Assembly: GCA_027451865.1 (NCBI GenBank)
Contig: DAIDHW010000007.1
Span: 1-64,000 of the forward strand
Direction of reading: 5' to 3'
DNA: 64,000 nucleotides
From: Leptolyngbyaceae cyanobacterium clean351
GTDB taxonomy: Bacteria; Cyanobacteriota; Cyanobacteriia; DAIDHW01
Shown here piece after piece: positions 18,191 through 27,687 of the stretch. Made by a program: the position numbers and the translations under genes. The notes under the pieces were generated by a model. That model was not told the origin of the DNA. It ran no database searches and saw only the letters and a list, made by a program, of their open reading frames with translations. How positions within the stretch are numbered: the stretch's first letter is position 1; each line of letters opens with the position of its first letter.

Positions 18191-19575
18191 GCTACCCGCC
18201 GCCGCTGGGCCTGGCGGCCATACCAGCGCAGCAAGGTCCCGGCGAGCTTTTGGGAGTGATGACGCACTAGGCCCGTGGCCTGGTCCTCCTCCATCACATC
18301 TGCTAGGACTACCCGACAGCCTAGGTGATGAACCCCCTCCCGGTCTAGTTCTACGGGGTAACAGCCCTCCTGGGCGTAGCGCCTGAGGGTGGCGGGGCTA
18401 GGGGGACGTTTTTGGACTAGGACTGCGTCACAAATCTTCGGGCCACTGATGGCAAAAATCGCCTTGAGGTGGTCTGATACCTTGTATCCGGTAGTCTCTC
18501 CCACCTGGGTCATGATGTTGCACACGTAGATCCGCGGCGCTCTTGACTTCAACAGGGCTTTGAGGATCTCGGGCACTAGGAGATTAGGGATGACACTGGT
18601 GTAGAGGCTACCAGGGCCGAAGATCAGGTAATCTGCCTCCTGAATTGCCTTTAAAGCACTCGGCAGAGCTGCCGGGTTGGGGGGATTAGAGCCAATCTTG
18701 AGGATTCTGCCCCGGGCAGCGGTGATCTGGGACTCCCCCTCCACCCGGCGGCCATCCTCAAATTCCGCCCACAAACCCATGTGACTAAGGGTAGCGGGAA
18801 TCACCCTCCCCCGGACCGCTAAGACCTCAGAACTGGCATTAATGGCCTTTTCTAGATCACCAGTAATATCGCTCAGGGCACTGAGAAACAAATTCCCAAA
18901 ACTATGCCCGCTTAAACCATCACCGGCCCGAAAACGGTATTGGAATAACTCTGTCAGCAGCTTTTCCTCATCGGCCAGAGCCGCCAAACAGTTACGAATA
19001 TCCCCTGGGGGCAAGACCCCTATTTCCCGCCGCAGCCGCCCCGAAGAGCCGCCATCATCAGCCACAGTAACGATGGCCGTAATGTTGGCACTATACTCCT
19101 TCATGCCCCGCAGTAGGACTGATAAACCAGTTCCACCCCCCACCCCGACTATCTTGGGGCCACGGTGCAGGCGGTGGTGAGCCAGAAGCACATCCACTAG
19201 CTCCTCGTCTCCCTCCGGCATCACCACCCGGATAATTGAGCCCAGAGTCCGGGTTTGGCCCAGCCAAATCAGCGCCAGGCCGAGCAGGATGACAACGGGC
19301 CCGCTAACGGAGTTAGGCAAAAAGTGGGCCACATTTTCGGCGAAGTCTTGGGCAAATTGCAGCAGGTGGAAAACCGGAGTCTGCTTGATGGCGATCGCAA
19401 TTCCCAGCACCGTCAACAGCACTCCCCCCACGCTGATGAGCAGCCATCGCTTGATTACCAGACCGGGCACTAACCACTTAAACCAATGCAAGGGGTGACG
19501 GCTGCGGTTAGACCAGGCTGGCTCTTTAGCAACCGTGACACTTTTCAAGGCGCGTTTGATTCGGGCAAGAATCAT
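18187..19575 (-). CDS. yvcK: YvcK/CofD-like gluconeogenesis factor family protein
   Basis: Member of the YvcK branch of CofD-like proteins, needed in other bacteria for growth on gluconeogenic carbon and for cell-wall homeostasis; it binds UDP-sugars. The nucleotide-binding segment [20 protein letters not shown] is followed by [30 protein letters not shown] and GHSFGNLFL. Unusually for Firmicutes relatives but normal for cyanobacteria, about 130 N-terminal residues include two membrane helices (about 42-63 and 92-110). It is divergent from mlaF. Confidence 0.9.
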   Translation of the reverse strand: MILARIKRALKSVTVAKEPAWSNRSRHPLHWFKWLVPGLVIKRWLLISVGGVLLTVLGIAIAIKQTPVFHLLQFAQDFAENVAHFLPNSVSGPVVILLGLALIWLGQTRTLGSIIRVVMPEGDEELVDVLLAHHRLHRGPKIVGVGGGTGLSVLLRGMKEYSANITAIVTVADDGGSSGRLRREIGVLPPGDIRNCLAALADEEKLLTELFQYRFRAGDGLSGHSFGNLFLSALSDITGDLEKAINASSEVLAVRGRVIPATLSHMGLWAEFEDGRRVEGESQITAARGRILKIGSNPPNPAALPSALKAIQEADYLIFGPGSLYTSVIPNLLVPEILKALLKSRAPRIYVCNIMTQVGETTGYKVSDHLKAIFAISGPKICDAVLVQKRPPSPATLRRYAQEGCYPVELDREGVHHLGCRVVLADVMEEDQATGLVRHHSQKLAGTLLRWYGRQAQRRRVA

Positions 19576-19694
19576 AGAAGTTAGCTGGCTAGGGTTGCAT
19601 GGCTAATAAACGGTCAACTAGAGTAGACTGAGGCCAGCAGATTGGGAATTTTGATCCCGTTGATTTGGATGCTGGTGCTCCTAGTGTACTCCCC

Positions 19695-20477
19695 ATGGCT
19701 GAAGCATTAATTGAACTGCGGCAGGTGAGCAAGTCCTTTGGAGGCACCAAGGTGCTCGACCAAGTGGACTTGGCTGTCTATCCTGGGGATGCCCTGGCGA
19801 TCATCGGTCCTTCCGGGACTGGCAAGTCGACCATACTGAGGATTATGGCCGGGCTTCTAGCCCCCGACAGCGGCGAAGTTTTCGTAGCGGGGCAGCAGCG
19901 GGCAGGGTTGCTTGAGGACAAGCCAGACCCCATCGGGATTGGTCTGGTGTTTCAGCAGGCGGCTCTATTTGACTCCCTGACCGTTGAAGAAAATGTCGGC
20001 TTTTCCCTCTTCGAACACTCTAAGCTACCCCGGTCCCGGATCCGGGAGTTGGTCAATCAGAAGCTAGAAATGGTAGGATTGCAGGGCATTAACCACCTCT
20101 ATCCGGCCGAGCTTTCGGGGGGGATGCGTAAGCGGGTCAGCTTCGCTCGGGCCATTATGGAGGACCCGAGTCACCCTGACGACAACCCGGCCGTTCTTTT
20201 GTACGACGAGCCCACTGCAGGCTTAGACCCGGTTGCCTCCACAGTGGTAGAGGACTTGATCCGCCATCTTCAGGGTTCTGAACAGGTTTGTAATACCTAC
20301 GTAGTAGTTACCCATCAAGAGAGCACTATCCGGCGTACCGTGGAACGAATAGTTCTTCTGTATCATGGAAAAGTTCAATGGATGGGGCAAGTGGCAGAGA
20401 TCGATACCACAGATAACCCCTTGGTGCGCCAATTTTTCAGTGGTAGCCTTGACGGGCCCATTCATGTGCTGAACTAG
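19695..20477 (+). CDS. ABC transporter ATPase, MlaF type
   Basis: ATP-binding subunit of an Mla-like lipid transporter. Walker A GPSGTGKST, signature LSGGMRKRVSFARA and Walker B LLYDEPTAGLDP are intact. The Met-Arg-Lys after the signature Gly-Gly is typical of MlaF. I chose the ATG at 19695 over an upstream TTG at 19665. It is followed after 27 bp by an MlaD-domain gene, so the two probably act together in moving lipids between membranes. No MlaE permease is in the window. Confidence 0.9.
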   Translation: MAEALIELRQVSKSFGGTKVLDQVDLAVYPGDALAIIGPSGTGKSTILRIMAGLLAPDSGEVFVAGQQRAGLLEDKPDPIGIGLVFQQAALFDSLTVEENVGFSLFEHSKLPRSRIRELVNQKLEMVGLQGINHLYPAELSGGMRKRVSFARAIMEDPSHPDDNPAVLLYDEPTAGLDPVASTVVEDLIRHLQGSEQVCNTYVVVTHQESTIRRTVERIVLLYHGKVQWMGQVAEIDTTDNPLVRQFFSGSLDGPIHVLN

Positions 20478-20504
20478 GGACTATCCTCCATCTTGATGTG
20501 AAAC

Positions 20505-21758
20505 ATGCGCAATCTTCTCCCCACCGCTAGACCATCCCGCTTGGCCCGAGAAGGCTCTGTAGGTCTGCTGATTCTCCTCGGATTAGGACTTCTGACCACA
20601 GTTATCCTCTGGCTGCGGGGCATTACCTTGGGGGAGCGAAGTTACTCCCTGCGCATCCAGTTTGCCGATGCCGGCGGCCTAGAGTTAGGGGCACCAGTGC
20701 GCTATCGGGGGGTCACTATTGGCCGGGCCACCGCTATTCATCCTGGTCCCAACGGCGTGGAAGTGGAGGTGACCATCAGTCCGGCAACGGTGGTCATCCC
20801 TCGCCAAGTGGAGGTAGAAACTAGTGAATCAGGGCTCATCAGTCAGACAGTGATCAATTTTGAACCCCTAGGGACCTTCACTGCTGACCGCCTAGCCTTG
20901 CCTCGGTCTAAAAACTGCAACCCCCAACTGATTTTGTGTAACGGGGAGCAGGTCAGAGGCCACTTGGGAGTCAGTATCGAACAACTAATTCGCACCTCCA
21001 TTCAATTTTCTGAGGCCTTCAGTAACCCCCAGTTTCTGTCCAACCTCAACCGAGCCATAGCCAACACCTCAAGTGCCGCTGTGGGTATCACCCGCCTTAG
21101 CGGTGATGTTTCCGGTCTTACTCGCTCCCTCAACGGCCAGATCGGGACCCTAGCCACCTCCGCCCAATCCATTACCAGTGCTGCCCACAGCATTGACAAC
21201 ACCGCTGCCCAGCTCGATGGCCTGATCCGGGATAACCGGGCCAGGTTGCGCCAAAGTGTGGATAACTTAGCCCTTGCCAGCCAAGACCTGCGCATTAATG
21301 TCCACCGCCTCGGGCCGCTCCTCGACCAGGTCCAAAAGGGGCGACTGATTGAGAACTTGACTACCTTTGCCGATAACGCTGCTCAGATCTCGGTTTCTTT
21401 GCGGCATCTCGGTAGTACTGCTACCAATCCCGCTCTCCTGATTGGCCTTTATCAACTGCTCAGCTCCGCTCGCACCACCTTTCAAAACACCGCCGCCATT
21501 ACCACCCAGCTGCGCAAGGTAACCGATGACCCGGAGTTGCGTAAAACCCTGCATCAGCTAATCCTAAACCTCAACAAGTTGCTCAGCTCAACTCAAAGCC
21601 TCCAGCAGGAGACAGATTTAGCTCGAGCCCTCACCCCAGGCAGCTCCTCCTACCAACTCCCCCCCCACCCGCAACCCCTAGACCTACTCCAGCTACAACA
21701 ACAGCTAGCGGACCTGGAAAAGCAGCTTCCTAGCCCCATTCCTAAGAGCCCCTCCTAA
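20505..21758 (+). CDS. MlaD/MCE-domain lipid-transport protein
   Basis: Membrane-anchored substrate-binding component of an Mla-like system (Ycf22 family in cyanobacteria). One N-terminal helix (about 18-38) is followed by the MCE domain, with FADAGGLELGAPVRYRGVTIG at about 49-69. A long helical, Gln/Asn/Ser-rich region (about 150-380) could form the periplasmic tunnel or coiled coil, and the C terminus is Pro-rich. At 417 residues it is in the family range. Directly downstream of the MlaF-type ATPase. Confidence 0.9.
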   Translation: MRNLLPTARPSRLAREGSVGLLILLGLGLLTTVILWLRGITLGERSYSLRIQFADAGGLELGAPVRYRGVTIGRATAIHPGPNGVEVEVTISPATVVIPRQVEVETSESGLISQTVINFEPLGTFTADRLALPRSKNCNPQLILCNGEQVRGHLGVSIEQLIRTSIQFSEAFSNPQFLSNLNRAIANTSSAAVGITRLSGDVSGLTRSLNGQIGTLATSAQSITSAAHSIDNTAAQLDGLIRDNRARLRQSVDNLALASQDLRINVHRLGPLLDQVQKGRLIENLTTFADNAAQISVSLRHLGSTATNPALLIGLYQLLSSARTTFQNTAAITTQLRKVTDDPELRKTLHQLILNLNKLLSSTQSLQQETDLARALTPGSSSYQLPPHPQPLDLLQLQQQLADLEKQLPSPIPKSPS

Positions 21759-21819
21759 CCCCTTGCCCGAGGATAGCTTGCTTAGTTATCCTGGAACCTA
21801 TAGTTTCTCCAGCCCTGTC

Positions 21820-22494
21820 ATGGTTTCTCCCTTTCCTCGAGGTGCTTGGGCCGCCGCCCTGCTCCTGCTTGTCTGGTTTCTGGGCTCTTCCCCAGCCCAG
21901 GCCACCTCTGTCGGGGCCATGCCTGCTCAACCGGCCGGGGTAGTAGACCAGGCAGAGATATTAAGTCGCTCCACGGAGAATGCCCTCACCCAAGGCTTTG
22001 GCACCCTTGCGGACACCACTAATCAGCAGGTGCATGTGGTCACCCTCCATCGCTTAGACTACGGGGTTACTCCCCAGGACTTCGCTGACCGCCTGTTTGA
22101 GCGGTGGTTTCCCACCCCTGAGATACAAGCTCGCCAGGTTCTGCTAGTCCTAGATTCAGTTACCAATGGAGCTGGCCTGCGCTGGGGGAAGGACATTCCC
22201 CTGGACCAGTCCCTAGCAGACAGCATTACCCGGGAGACCCTCCAGGTACCCCTGCGACAGGGAAACTACAATCAGGGCTTGCTAGATGTGGCTGAACGCC
22301 TAGGAGCGGTCCTTGCTGGTGAACCAGACCCAGGCCCGCCGGTGGTGACAGCAGTTTGGGAACCGGAAAGCAACTTCCCTAAATCTCCGCAAGGAAGTGG
22401 GGCTACCCTCTGGGTAGTGGGCCTGCTACTAGCCGCCACCGTCATCCCCATGGCCACCTACTACTTCTACCAGTTTCTTCAATCCCGGGCCTAG
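21820..22494 (+). CDS. psb32: TPM-domain protein, Psb32-like
   Basis: A 224-residue protein with an N-terminal signal peptide ending in SSPAQA, a TPM domain (about 33-165: VVDQAEILS, QQVHVVTLHRLDYG, VLLVLDSVTNGAGLRW) and one C-terminal membrane helix. This layout matches cyanobacterial Psb32, a thylakoid protein that speeds repair of photodamaged photosystem II. I chose the ATG at 21820, which begins the signal peptide, over a TTG at 21763. It lies between mlaD and an ABC ATPase that starts right at its stop codon. TPM proteins have other roles, so the name is probable, not proven. Confidence 0.78.
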   Translation: MVSPFPRGAWAAALLLLVWFLGSSPAQATSVGAMPAQPAGVVDQAEILSRSTENALTQGFGTLADTTNQQVHVVTLHRLDYGVTPQDFADRLFERWFPTPEIQARQVLLVLDSVTNGAGLRWGKDIPLDQSLADSITRETLQVPLRQGNYNQGLLDVAERLGAVLAGEPDPGPPVVTAVWEPESNFPKSPQGSGATLWVVGLLLAATVIPMATYYFYQFLQSRA

Positions 22495-23181
22495 GTGATA
22501 GTGCGCCTCGAGGGGATTACTAAGCTCTACGGCACTGGCGAAACCCAGGTCCGAGCCCTCGATAACGTGTCTCTAACTATTGGTGCTGGTTCCTACTGCG
22601 CAATTATGGGTCCTTCTGGGTCGGGCAAGTCTACAGTCATGAACATCATTGGCTGTCTAGACCGTCCCACCCAGGGCCACTACTACCTCAACGGCTTGGA
22701 TGTATCTGCCCTCAGTAATGACCAGCTAGCCCGAATTCGCAATCGCCAGCTGGGCTTTGTCTTTCAGCAGTTCCATCTCCTACCTCAGCTGACAGCTCTG
22801 GAAAACGTCATGCTGCCCATGGTCTATGACCAGGTGCCAAGGGCTGAGCGTCAAGGACGGGCGGCGGCGGCCCTCAAGCAGGTGGGGTTGGGGCAGCGGC
22901 TCTACAATCGACCCAACCAACTCTCCGGCGGTCAGCAACAACGGGTGGCAATTGCCCGGGCCCTAGTGAATTCGCCCCTGTTGATCTTGGCGGACGAACC
23001 CACCGGTGCCCTAGACTCCCAAACCACCAAGGAGGTCCTAGACATTTTCGCGCACCTGCACAGCCAAGGCATCACCTTAATTCTGGTCACCCATGAGGCT
23101 GATGTGGCTCGCTGCACGGAGCGGGTGATCTGGTTTCAGGATGGTCATATCACCTCGGCCCCGGCTCACTGGCGCCCCTAG
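22495..23181 (+). CDS. ABC transporter ATPase, MacB/LolD type
   Basis: A 228-residue ATPase with Walker [11 protein letters not shown]-loop region QQFHLLPQLTALENVMLPM, signature [15 protein letters not shown] and Walker B LLILADEPTGALDSQTT. Its closest pattern is the MacB/LolD/DevA group that powers export of lipoproteins, glycolipids or peptides. The start is GTG at 22495, immediately after the preceding stop (TAG GTG), so coupling is likely. No MacB-type permease gene is adjacent, so its partner must be elsewhere. Confidence 0.88.
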   Translation: MIVRLEGITKLYGTGETQVRALDNVSLTIGAGSYCAIMGPSGSGKSTVMNIIGCLDRPTQGHYYLNGLDVSALSNDQLARIRNRQLGFVFQQFHLLPQLTALENVMLPMVYDQVPRAERQGRAAAALKQVGLGQRLYNRPNQLSGGQQQRVAIARALVNSPLLILADEPTGALDSQTTKEVLDIFAHLHSQGITLILVTHEADVARCTERVIWFQDGHITSAPAHWRP

Positions 23182-23212
23182 CTCCTGCGTGGGTACGCTA
23201 TCCTAAAGACCT

Positions 23213-24601
23213 ATGAATCAACCACCTGGCCGCTCAAGCGTGCAGCAGAATTTGGCCTTTGTGGCCGTGTGTTTTGGTTTCTTTATGGTGGTGGTGGACG
23301 CGGGAATTCTGAACGTAGCGGTCCCAGCCATCGGTAAGGAACTAGGTAACTCCCTCAATAGCCTTGAGTGGGTGATCAACAGCTATACCCTAGTCCTGGC
23401 CAGCCTACTGCTGAGTGCCGGAGCCCTAGGGGACTTGATCGGAGCTAAGCGGGTCTACCTGACGGGGCTAGCGGTATTCACCCTTGCTTCTTTGGCCTGT
23501 AGCCTGTCTGCTACTATCCCGCTGTTGGTAGTAGCCCGTCTAATCCAAGGCCTAGGGGGCGCATTGTTGATCCCCACCTCCCTGGCTTTAATTGCCGCGG
23601 CTTACCCTGATCCGGCCGCCCGCTCCCGAGCCGTAGGGATTTGGGCTACTATCTCCGCTGCCGGCTTCACTAGCAGTATCACCTTCGGGGGGCTGTTAAT
23701 CGACTCCTGGGGCTGGCGGAGTATTTTCTGGCTAAATGTCCCGACCGGCATCGTCGCCCTGGCCTTGACCTGGTGGTTTGTAGTCCCCGTCCCGGGGACC
23801 CGGCGCCAAAGTTTTGACTGGCCAGGTCAAGGCCTCGGCATCCTTGCTTTGTTTTGCCTCACCTTTGCCCTAATTGAGGGCCACGCCCAGGGCTGGACTA
23901 GTGTAGGCATTTTAACTAGTCTGGTCCTTTTTGTCGTGGCTAGCAGCACCTTTATCTGGGTTGAACGGCGGGTCAAGGCACCCATGGTACCCCTAAAGCT
24001 ATTTATCAATCCCACCTTTAGTACCGCAGTTTCTGTGGGTCTAGTCTTTAATTTCTGCCTCTACGGCCAGTTATTTGTCTTTTCTCTACTGCTGCAAAAT
24101 GTGGAGGGACGTTCGGCAACCGTAACCGGCTTGGCCTTTTTACCCTTTACCGTGGTGAATGTACTCATGCCGAGCCTGTCGGGTTGGTTAACTGCCCGCA
24201 TGGGCCCTCGGCTACCGATGGCAGCGGGCCTGGGCTTAGCCGGTGTAGGCTCCCTCGTCCTCGATTCAGTACACTTAGGAGTACACCATCCCCTCGGGGG
24301 AATTGTGGGACTAGTAATCTTTGGCTTTGGCTCTGGCCTAATCCTGCCGGCCATGACCACTACGGCTCTGGCGGGAGCACCCACAACCCAGGCCGGGATT
24401 GCTTCGGCGATCCTCAACGCTATGCGTCAGACCGGCGGGGTTCTCGGGGTAGCGGTAATGGGGGTATTTGTGGGTGGGAGTTCCTTTATTCAAGGCCTAC
24501 ATGGAGCGCTGATGCTGGTGGTGGTGGTTTTTTGGCTAGGGTGTGCCGCTACCTTGGTTTACGTCCCTGGCGGAAAACTGCGGCATGCAAAGTTAGAATA
24601 A
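23213..24601 (+). CDS. MFS drug exporter, 14-helix (DHA2) type
   Basis: A 462-residue major-facilitator permease, probably a proton-driven exporter of toxic or signalling compounds. About fourteen hydrophobic segments are visible. Motif A-like LGDLIGAKRVY and motif C-like GGALLIPTSLALIAAAYP fit the EmrB/QacA group. It follows the MacB-type ATPase by about 30 bp on the same strand, possibly one transcript. The substrate is unknown. Confidence 0.86.
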   Translation: MNQPPGRSSVQQNLAFVAVCFGFFMVVVDAGILNVAVPAIGKELGNSLNSLEWVINSYTLVLASLLLSAGALGDLIGAKRVYLTGLAVFTLASLACSLSATIPLLVVARLIQGLGGALLIPTSLALIAAAYPDPAARSRAVGIWATISAAGFTSSITFGGLLIDSWGWRSIFWLNVPTGIVALALTWWFVVPVPGTRRQSFDWPGQGLGILALFCLTFALIEGHAQGWTSVGILTSLVLFVVASSTFIWVERRVKAPMVPLKLFINPTFSTAVSVGLVFNFCLYGQLFVFSLLLQNVEGRSATVTGLAFLPFTVVNVLMPSLSGWLTARMGPRLPMAAGLGLAGVGSLVLDSVHLGVHHPLGGIVGLVIFGFGSGLILPAMTTTALAGAPTTQAGIASAILNAMRQTGGVLGVAVMGVFVGGSSFIQGLHGALMLVVVVFWLGCAATLVYVPGGKLRHAKLE

Positions 24602-24652
24602 ATCTTAGGCGTGGTAGAATGCGCGTGGCACAAGTTGTAAGGTTTAGTTGCC

Positions 24653-26248
24653 ATGGCTCAGGCCCCGGTTTTCCCTGTGGTGTTGGTTATCTTAGATGGT
24701 TGGGGCTACGGAGAAGTTGCACCAGGTAATGCCATTGCCGCCGCCTCTACCCCAGTCCTTGATAGCCTTTGGCTCACCTATCCCCATACCCTCCTACAGG
24801 CATCAGGAAAGTCCGTGGGCTTACCCGAAGGTCAGATGGGTAACTCGGAGGTTGGCCACCTAAACCTCGGAGCAGGCCGGGTAGTGCCCCAGGAGCTGGT
24901 GCGAATTTCTGACGCCGTTGAGGATGGTAGCCTCCTCCACAACCAAGCTCTAGTGCAGGTTTGTGAAAAGGTCCGGTTGGGTGACGGTAAGCTGCACCTA
25001 GTGGGCCTGTGTTCTGAGGGGGGAGTGCACTCCCACATCAGCCACCTCTACGGTCTACTAGACTTAGCCGCAGCCCAGGGCTGTCAGGATGTGTGCATTC
25101 ATGCCATCACCGATGGCCGTGACACTGCCCCCACAGCAGGGAAAGCCACCCTAGAGTCCCTCCAGGCGCACCTAGAACGCACTGGCCTTGGACAAATTGT
25201 CACCGTCAGTGGCCGCTACTACGCCATGGACCGAGACCATCGCTGGCCGCGGGTTGAGCAGGCCTACCGGGTAATGACTGAACCGGGAACCCCCACGTGG
25301 CAGGGGGCGGCCCAGGTGTTACAGACTGCCTACGATCAAGGCATTACGGATGAGTTTATCCCCCCAGTCCGCCTAGCTCCAGGGGTGATTGCCCCGGGAG
25401 ATGGGGTGATTTGCTTTAACTTCCGCCCGGACCGCTCCCGCCAACTTGCCCAAGCCTTTGTGGACCCCCTCTTTACTGGTTTTAGTCGGGAGTTAATTGC
25501 CCCTTTGGCTTTTGCCACCTTTACCCAGTACGACTCCTCCCTCCCCGTCTCAGTGGCCTTCGAAGCCCAGAACCTCAGCCATATTTTAGGGGAAGTGATT
25601 GCTCACCGGGGACTGCGGCAACTACGGATCGCAGAGACGGAAAAGTACGCCCACGTCACCTACTTTTTCAATGGCGGGCTAGAGGATCCCCTCCCTGGGG
25701 AAGACCGGCAGCTGATTCCCAGTCCCCTGGTGGCTACCTACGACCAGGCTCCGGCCATGGCCGCAGGGGAGGTAACCAAGGGAGTGACGGCAGCCCTCAA
25801 CCAGCGGGTCTACTCCCTAGTAGTAGTTAACTATGCTAACCCCGATATGGTTGGACACACGGGTAATTTGGCCGCTACCATCGAGGCGGTAGAAACCGTA
25901 GACCGTTGTTTGGGAGAGCTACTCCAGAGCGCCCTGCGGGTAGGGGGAACCGTCCTCATTACCGCTGACCATGGCAACGCTGAGTACATGGGGGAATTTG
26001 ATCAGCCCTGGACTGCCCATACCACTAACCCCGTACCCTTTATTCTGGTAGAAGGGGAAAAATTGAAAGTCCCCGGCCATGGGGGCCAGGTAAACCTCAG
26101 GCAGGATGGCCGGCTGTGCGACGTCGCCCCTACGATTCTGGAGGTTTTGGGGCTACCTATCCCCCCCGCCATGACCGGTCGCTCTCTTATCCTGCCTGCC
26201 CCTGCCGATCTGAATACCCATCGCTCTCCCGCCCCCCTTACCCTTTAA
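24653..26248 (+). CDS. gpmI: 2,3-bisphosphoglycerate-independent phosphoglycerate mutase
   Basis: Interconverts 3- and 2-phosphoglycerate in glycolysis using two metal ions. VVLVILDGWGYGE opens the alkaline-phosphatase-like fold. The active serine lies in GQMGNSEVGHLNLGAGR, and ITDGRDTAPT, FNFRPDRSRQL and TADHGNAEYM are the metal- and substrate-binding blocks. Length 531 is normal. secG follows 21 bp downstream, an arrangement known in other cyanobacteria. Confidence 0.97.
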   Translation: MAQAPVFPVVLVILDGWGYGEVAPGNAIAAASTPVLDSLWLTYPHTLLQASGKSVGLPEGQMGNSEVGHLNLGAGRVVPQELVRISDAVEDGSLLHNQALVQVCEKVRLGDGKLHLVGLCSEGGVHSHISHLYGLLDLAAAQGCQDVCIHAITDGRDTAPTAGKATLESLQAHLERTGLGQIVTVSGRYYAMDRDHRWPRVEQAYRVMTEPGTPTWQGAAQVLQTAYDQGITDEFIPPVRLAPGVIAPGDGVICFNFRPDRSRQLAQAFVDPLFTGFSRELIAPLAFATFTQYDSSLPVSVAFEAQNLSHILGEVIAHRGLRQLRIAETEKYAHVTYFFNGGLEDPLPGEDRQLIPSPLVATYDQAPAMAAGEVTKGVTAALNQRVYSLVVVNYANPDMVGHTGNLAATIEAVETVDRCLGELLQSALRVGGTVLITADHGNAEYMGEFDQPWTAHTTNPVPFILVEGEKLKVPGHGGQVNLRQDGRLCDVAPTILEVLGLPIPPAMTGRSLILPAPADLNTHRSPAPLTL

Positions 26249-26269
26249 GTTCTTCGATAGGAGTCTTCC

Positions 26270-26503
26270 ATGAATGCTGTTTTGTTAGTTCGCTCCCTGT
26301 GGATGTTTTCCGCCGTGAGCTTGGTCGTGGTAGTGTTACTGCACAGTCCTAAGGGGGACGGGATTGGCGGGATCGGTGGCCAAGCCCAACTGTTCACTAG
26401 CACCAAGAGTGCTGAGGCGACCCTAAATCGGGTCACTTGGATCTTAACGGTGCTTTTTCTGGCAGCTACGGTGGTGTTAAGCGCCAACTGGTTGAGCCAC
26501 TAG
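26270..26503 (+). CDS. secG: Preprotein translocase subunit SecG
   Basis: A 77-residue accessory subunit of the SecYEG translocon with two membrane helices (about 5-24 and 51-71) joined by a loop containing the family hallmark LLHSPKGDGIGGIGGQAQLF. TAGGAG lies nine bases before the ATG. Likely cotranscribed with gpmI. Its stop is only nine bases from the end of the convergent solute-binding protein gene. Confidence 0.93.
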   Translation: MNAVLLVRSLWMFSAVSLVVVVLLHSPKGDGIGGIGGQAQLFTSTKSAEATLNRVTWILTVLFLAATVVLSANWLSH

Positions 26504-26512
26504 ACCCCTGGG

Positions 26513-27604
26513 TCAGCCCGAACGGGTGATTTGCCAAAGGCTTTCATACTGAGCAACAGTAGCAGCTGCCAGGGGTTGGAGAAATTCGCAGCGCCTTAGC
26601 AGAGAAGGCTCAGGGAATAATATCCCAGGGCAGCCGGGCACGGGAGAGCTCCCCGCTAAAACAGGTGAGGTGCTGTTATTGAACTGGGAAAACCAGGTCG
26701 CCGAGCGAGGCTGCCAACCGTAGTCAATCCAGTCTTCCCCAGCCCCATGCCCTCCCCGGGGCCGGACCCACAAGTCATTCCACACAGCACTCCCAGCAGC
26801 CGGAATCACCAATTGCAGTTGGGGGTAGGTTAGCACCTGGTCTAGGACCTCCTTAGACCACCCCACTGCTACCCAGGTGTCGCCCGTTACCAAGGCCTGC
26901 AGGTAACTATCGGAGCTATAAAATCTGGCCTGGCGGTTAAGGGAGCGCAGGTGAGGGACTAAATCGGGTACCTGTCTCAGGTCAGGGGTGTTGTAGGAGT
27001 AGCCCAGTTTCTTGAGCGTCAGGCCAATCACTTCCCGGGGCTGGTTGAGGAGGGATATATGCCCCTGCAGTTCTGGCCGCCAAAGATCGGACCAGTCCTG
27101 GGGTACCCAGCCCAAACTCCGGAAGCGGTTTTTGTCGTAGGCGATCACTGTTGTCCCCCATCGGTAGGGAGCACCCCACAGGCGGCCCTGAGGATCGATC
27201 TCCCCCTGGTCGTTGCGCCGGACTAGGGTTTGCCAGGGCTGAGGCAAGCGGGCCCAGCCAGAGAGCTTCTCTAGGGCCAAAGGCTCAATTAACCGCTGCT
27301 GAATCGCTGCCTGGAGCCAGAAGTCCCCCAGGGTCACCAAATCAGCTGGGGTGTCAACTCCTCCTCCCCAGGGCCAAGGGGAGCGGCGTTCCCGGCGGTG
27401 CTGCCAGGCCCACAGTTGCCGGTAAAGTGACTCTAGTTGCTCGGTAGGCTGAGCCTTAACTGGACCAGGAAAGGAAGCCACCAGCTGCACCGGCAAGGAG
27501 TCTTTAAGCACCTGCAGCCGCAGGGGCTGCTCCGGGGAAGTTTGGCAACTCCCCAAGGCCCAGGCTACTGCACTCACCAGTAGCGAGCGTCGGGTCATGG
27601 TCAT
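26513..27604 (-). CDS. Extracellular solute-binding lipoprotein (PotD-like)
   Basis: A 363-residue periplasmic-binding-protein fold of the spermidine/putrescine or iron type. The start MTMTRRSLLVSAVAWALGSC has a twin-arginine pair and a lipobox-like LGSC, so it is probably a lipoprotein. Later blocks such as WGAPYRWGTTVIAYDKNRF and VAVGWSKEVL are typical of this group. I used the ATG at 27604; a longer frame to 27655 precedes the signal peptide. It is divergent from a double-ATPase ABC gene, but no matching permease is nearby. The ligand is unknown. Confidence 0.82.
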   Translation of the reverse strand: MTMTRRSLLVSAVAWALGSCQTSPEQPLRLQVLKDSLPVQLVASFPGPVKAQPTEQLESLYRQLWAWQHRRERRSPWPWGGGVDTPADLVTLGDFWLQAAIQQRLIEPLALEKLSGWARLPQPWQTLVRRNDQGEIDPQGRLWGAPYRWGTTVIAYDKNRFRSLGWVPQDWSDLWRPELQGHISLLNQPREVIGLTLKKLGYSYNTPDLRQVPDLVPHLRSLNRQARFYSSDSYLQALVTGDTWVAVGWSKEVLDQVLTYPQLQLVIPAAGSAVWNDLWVRPRGGHGAGEDWIDYGWQPRSATWFSQFNNSTSPVLAGSSPVPGCPGILFPEPSLLRRCEFLQPLAAATVAQYESLWQITRSG

Positions 27605-27687
27605 GGAGCAACGTACTTCCCAGATCAACTCTATAATCCTAGCGTAGGGGAGCACACGCTCCCCGTCTCCTCAGTCCAATACCCCCC

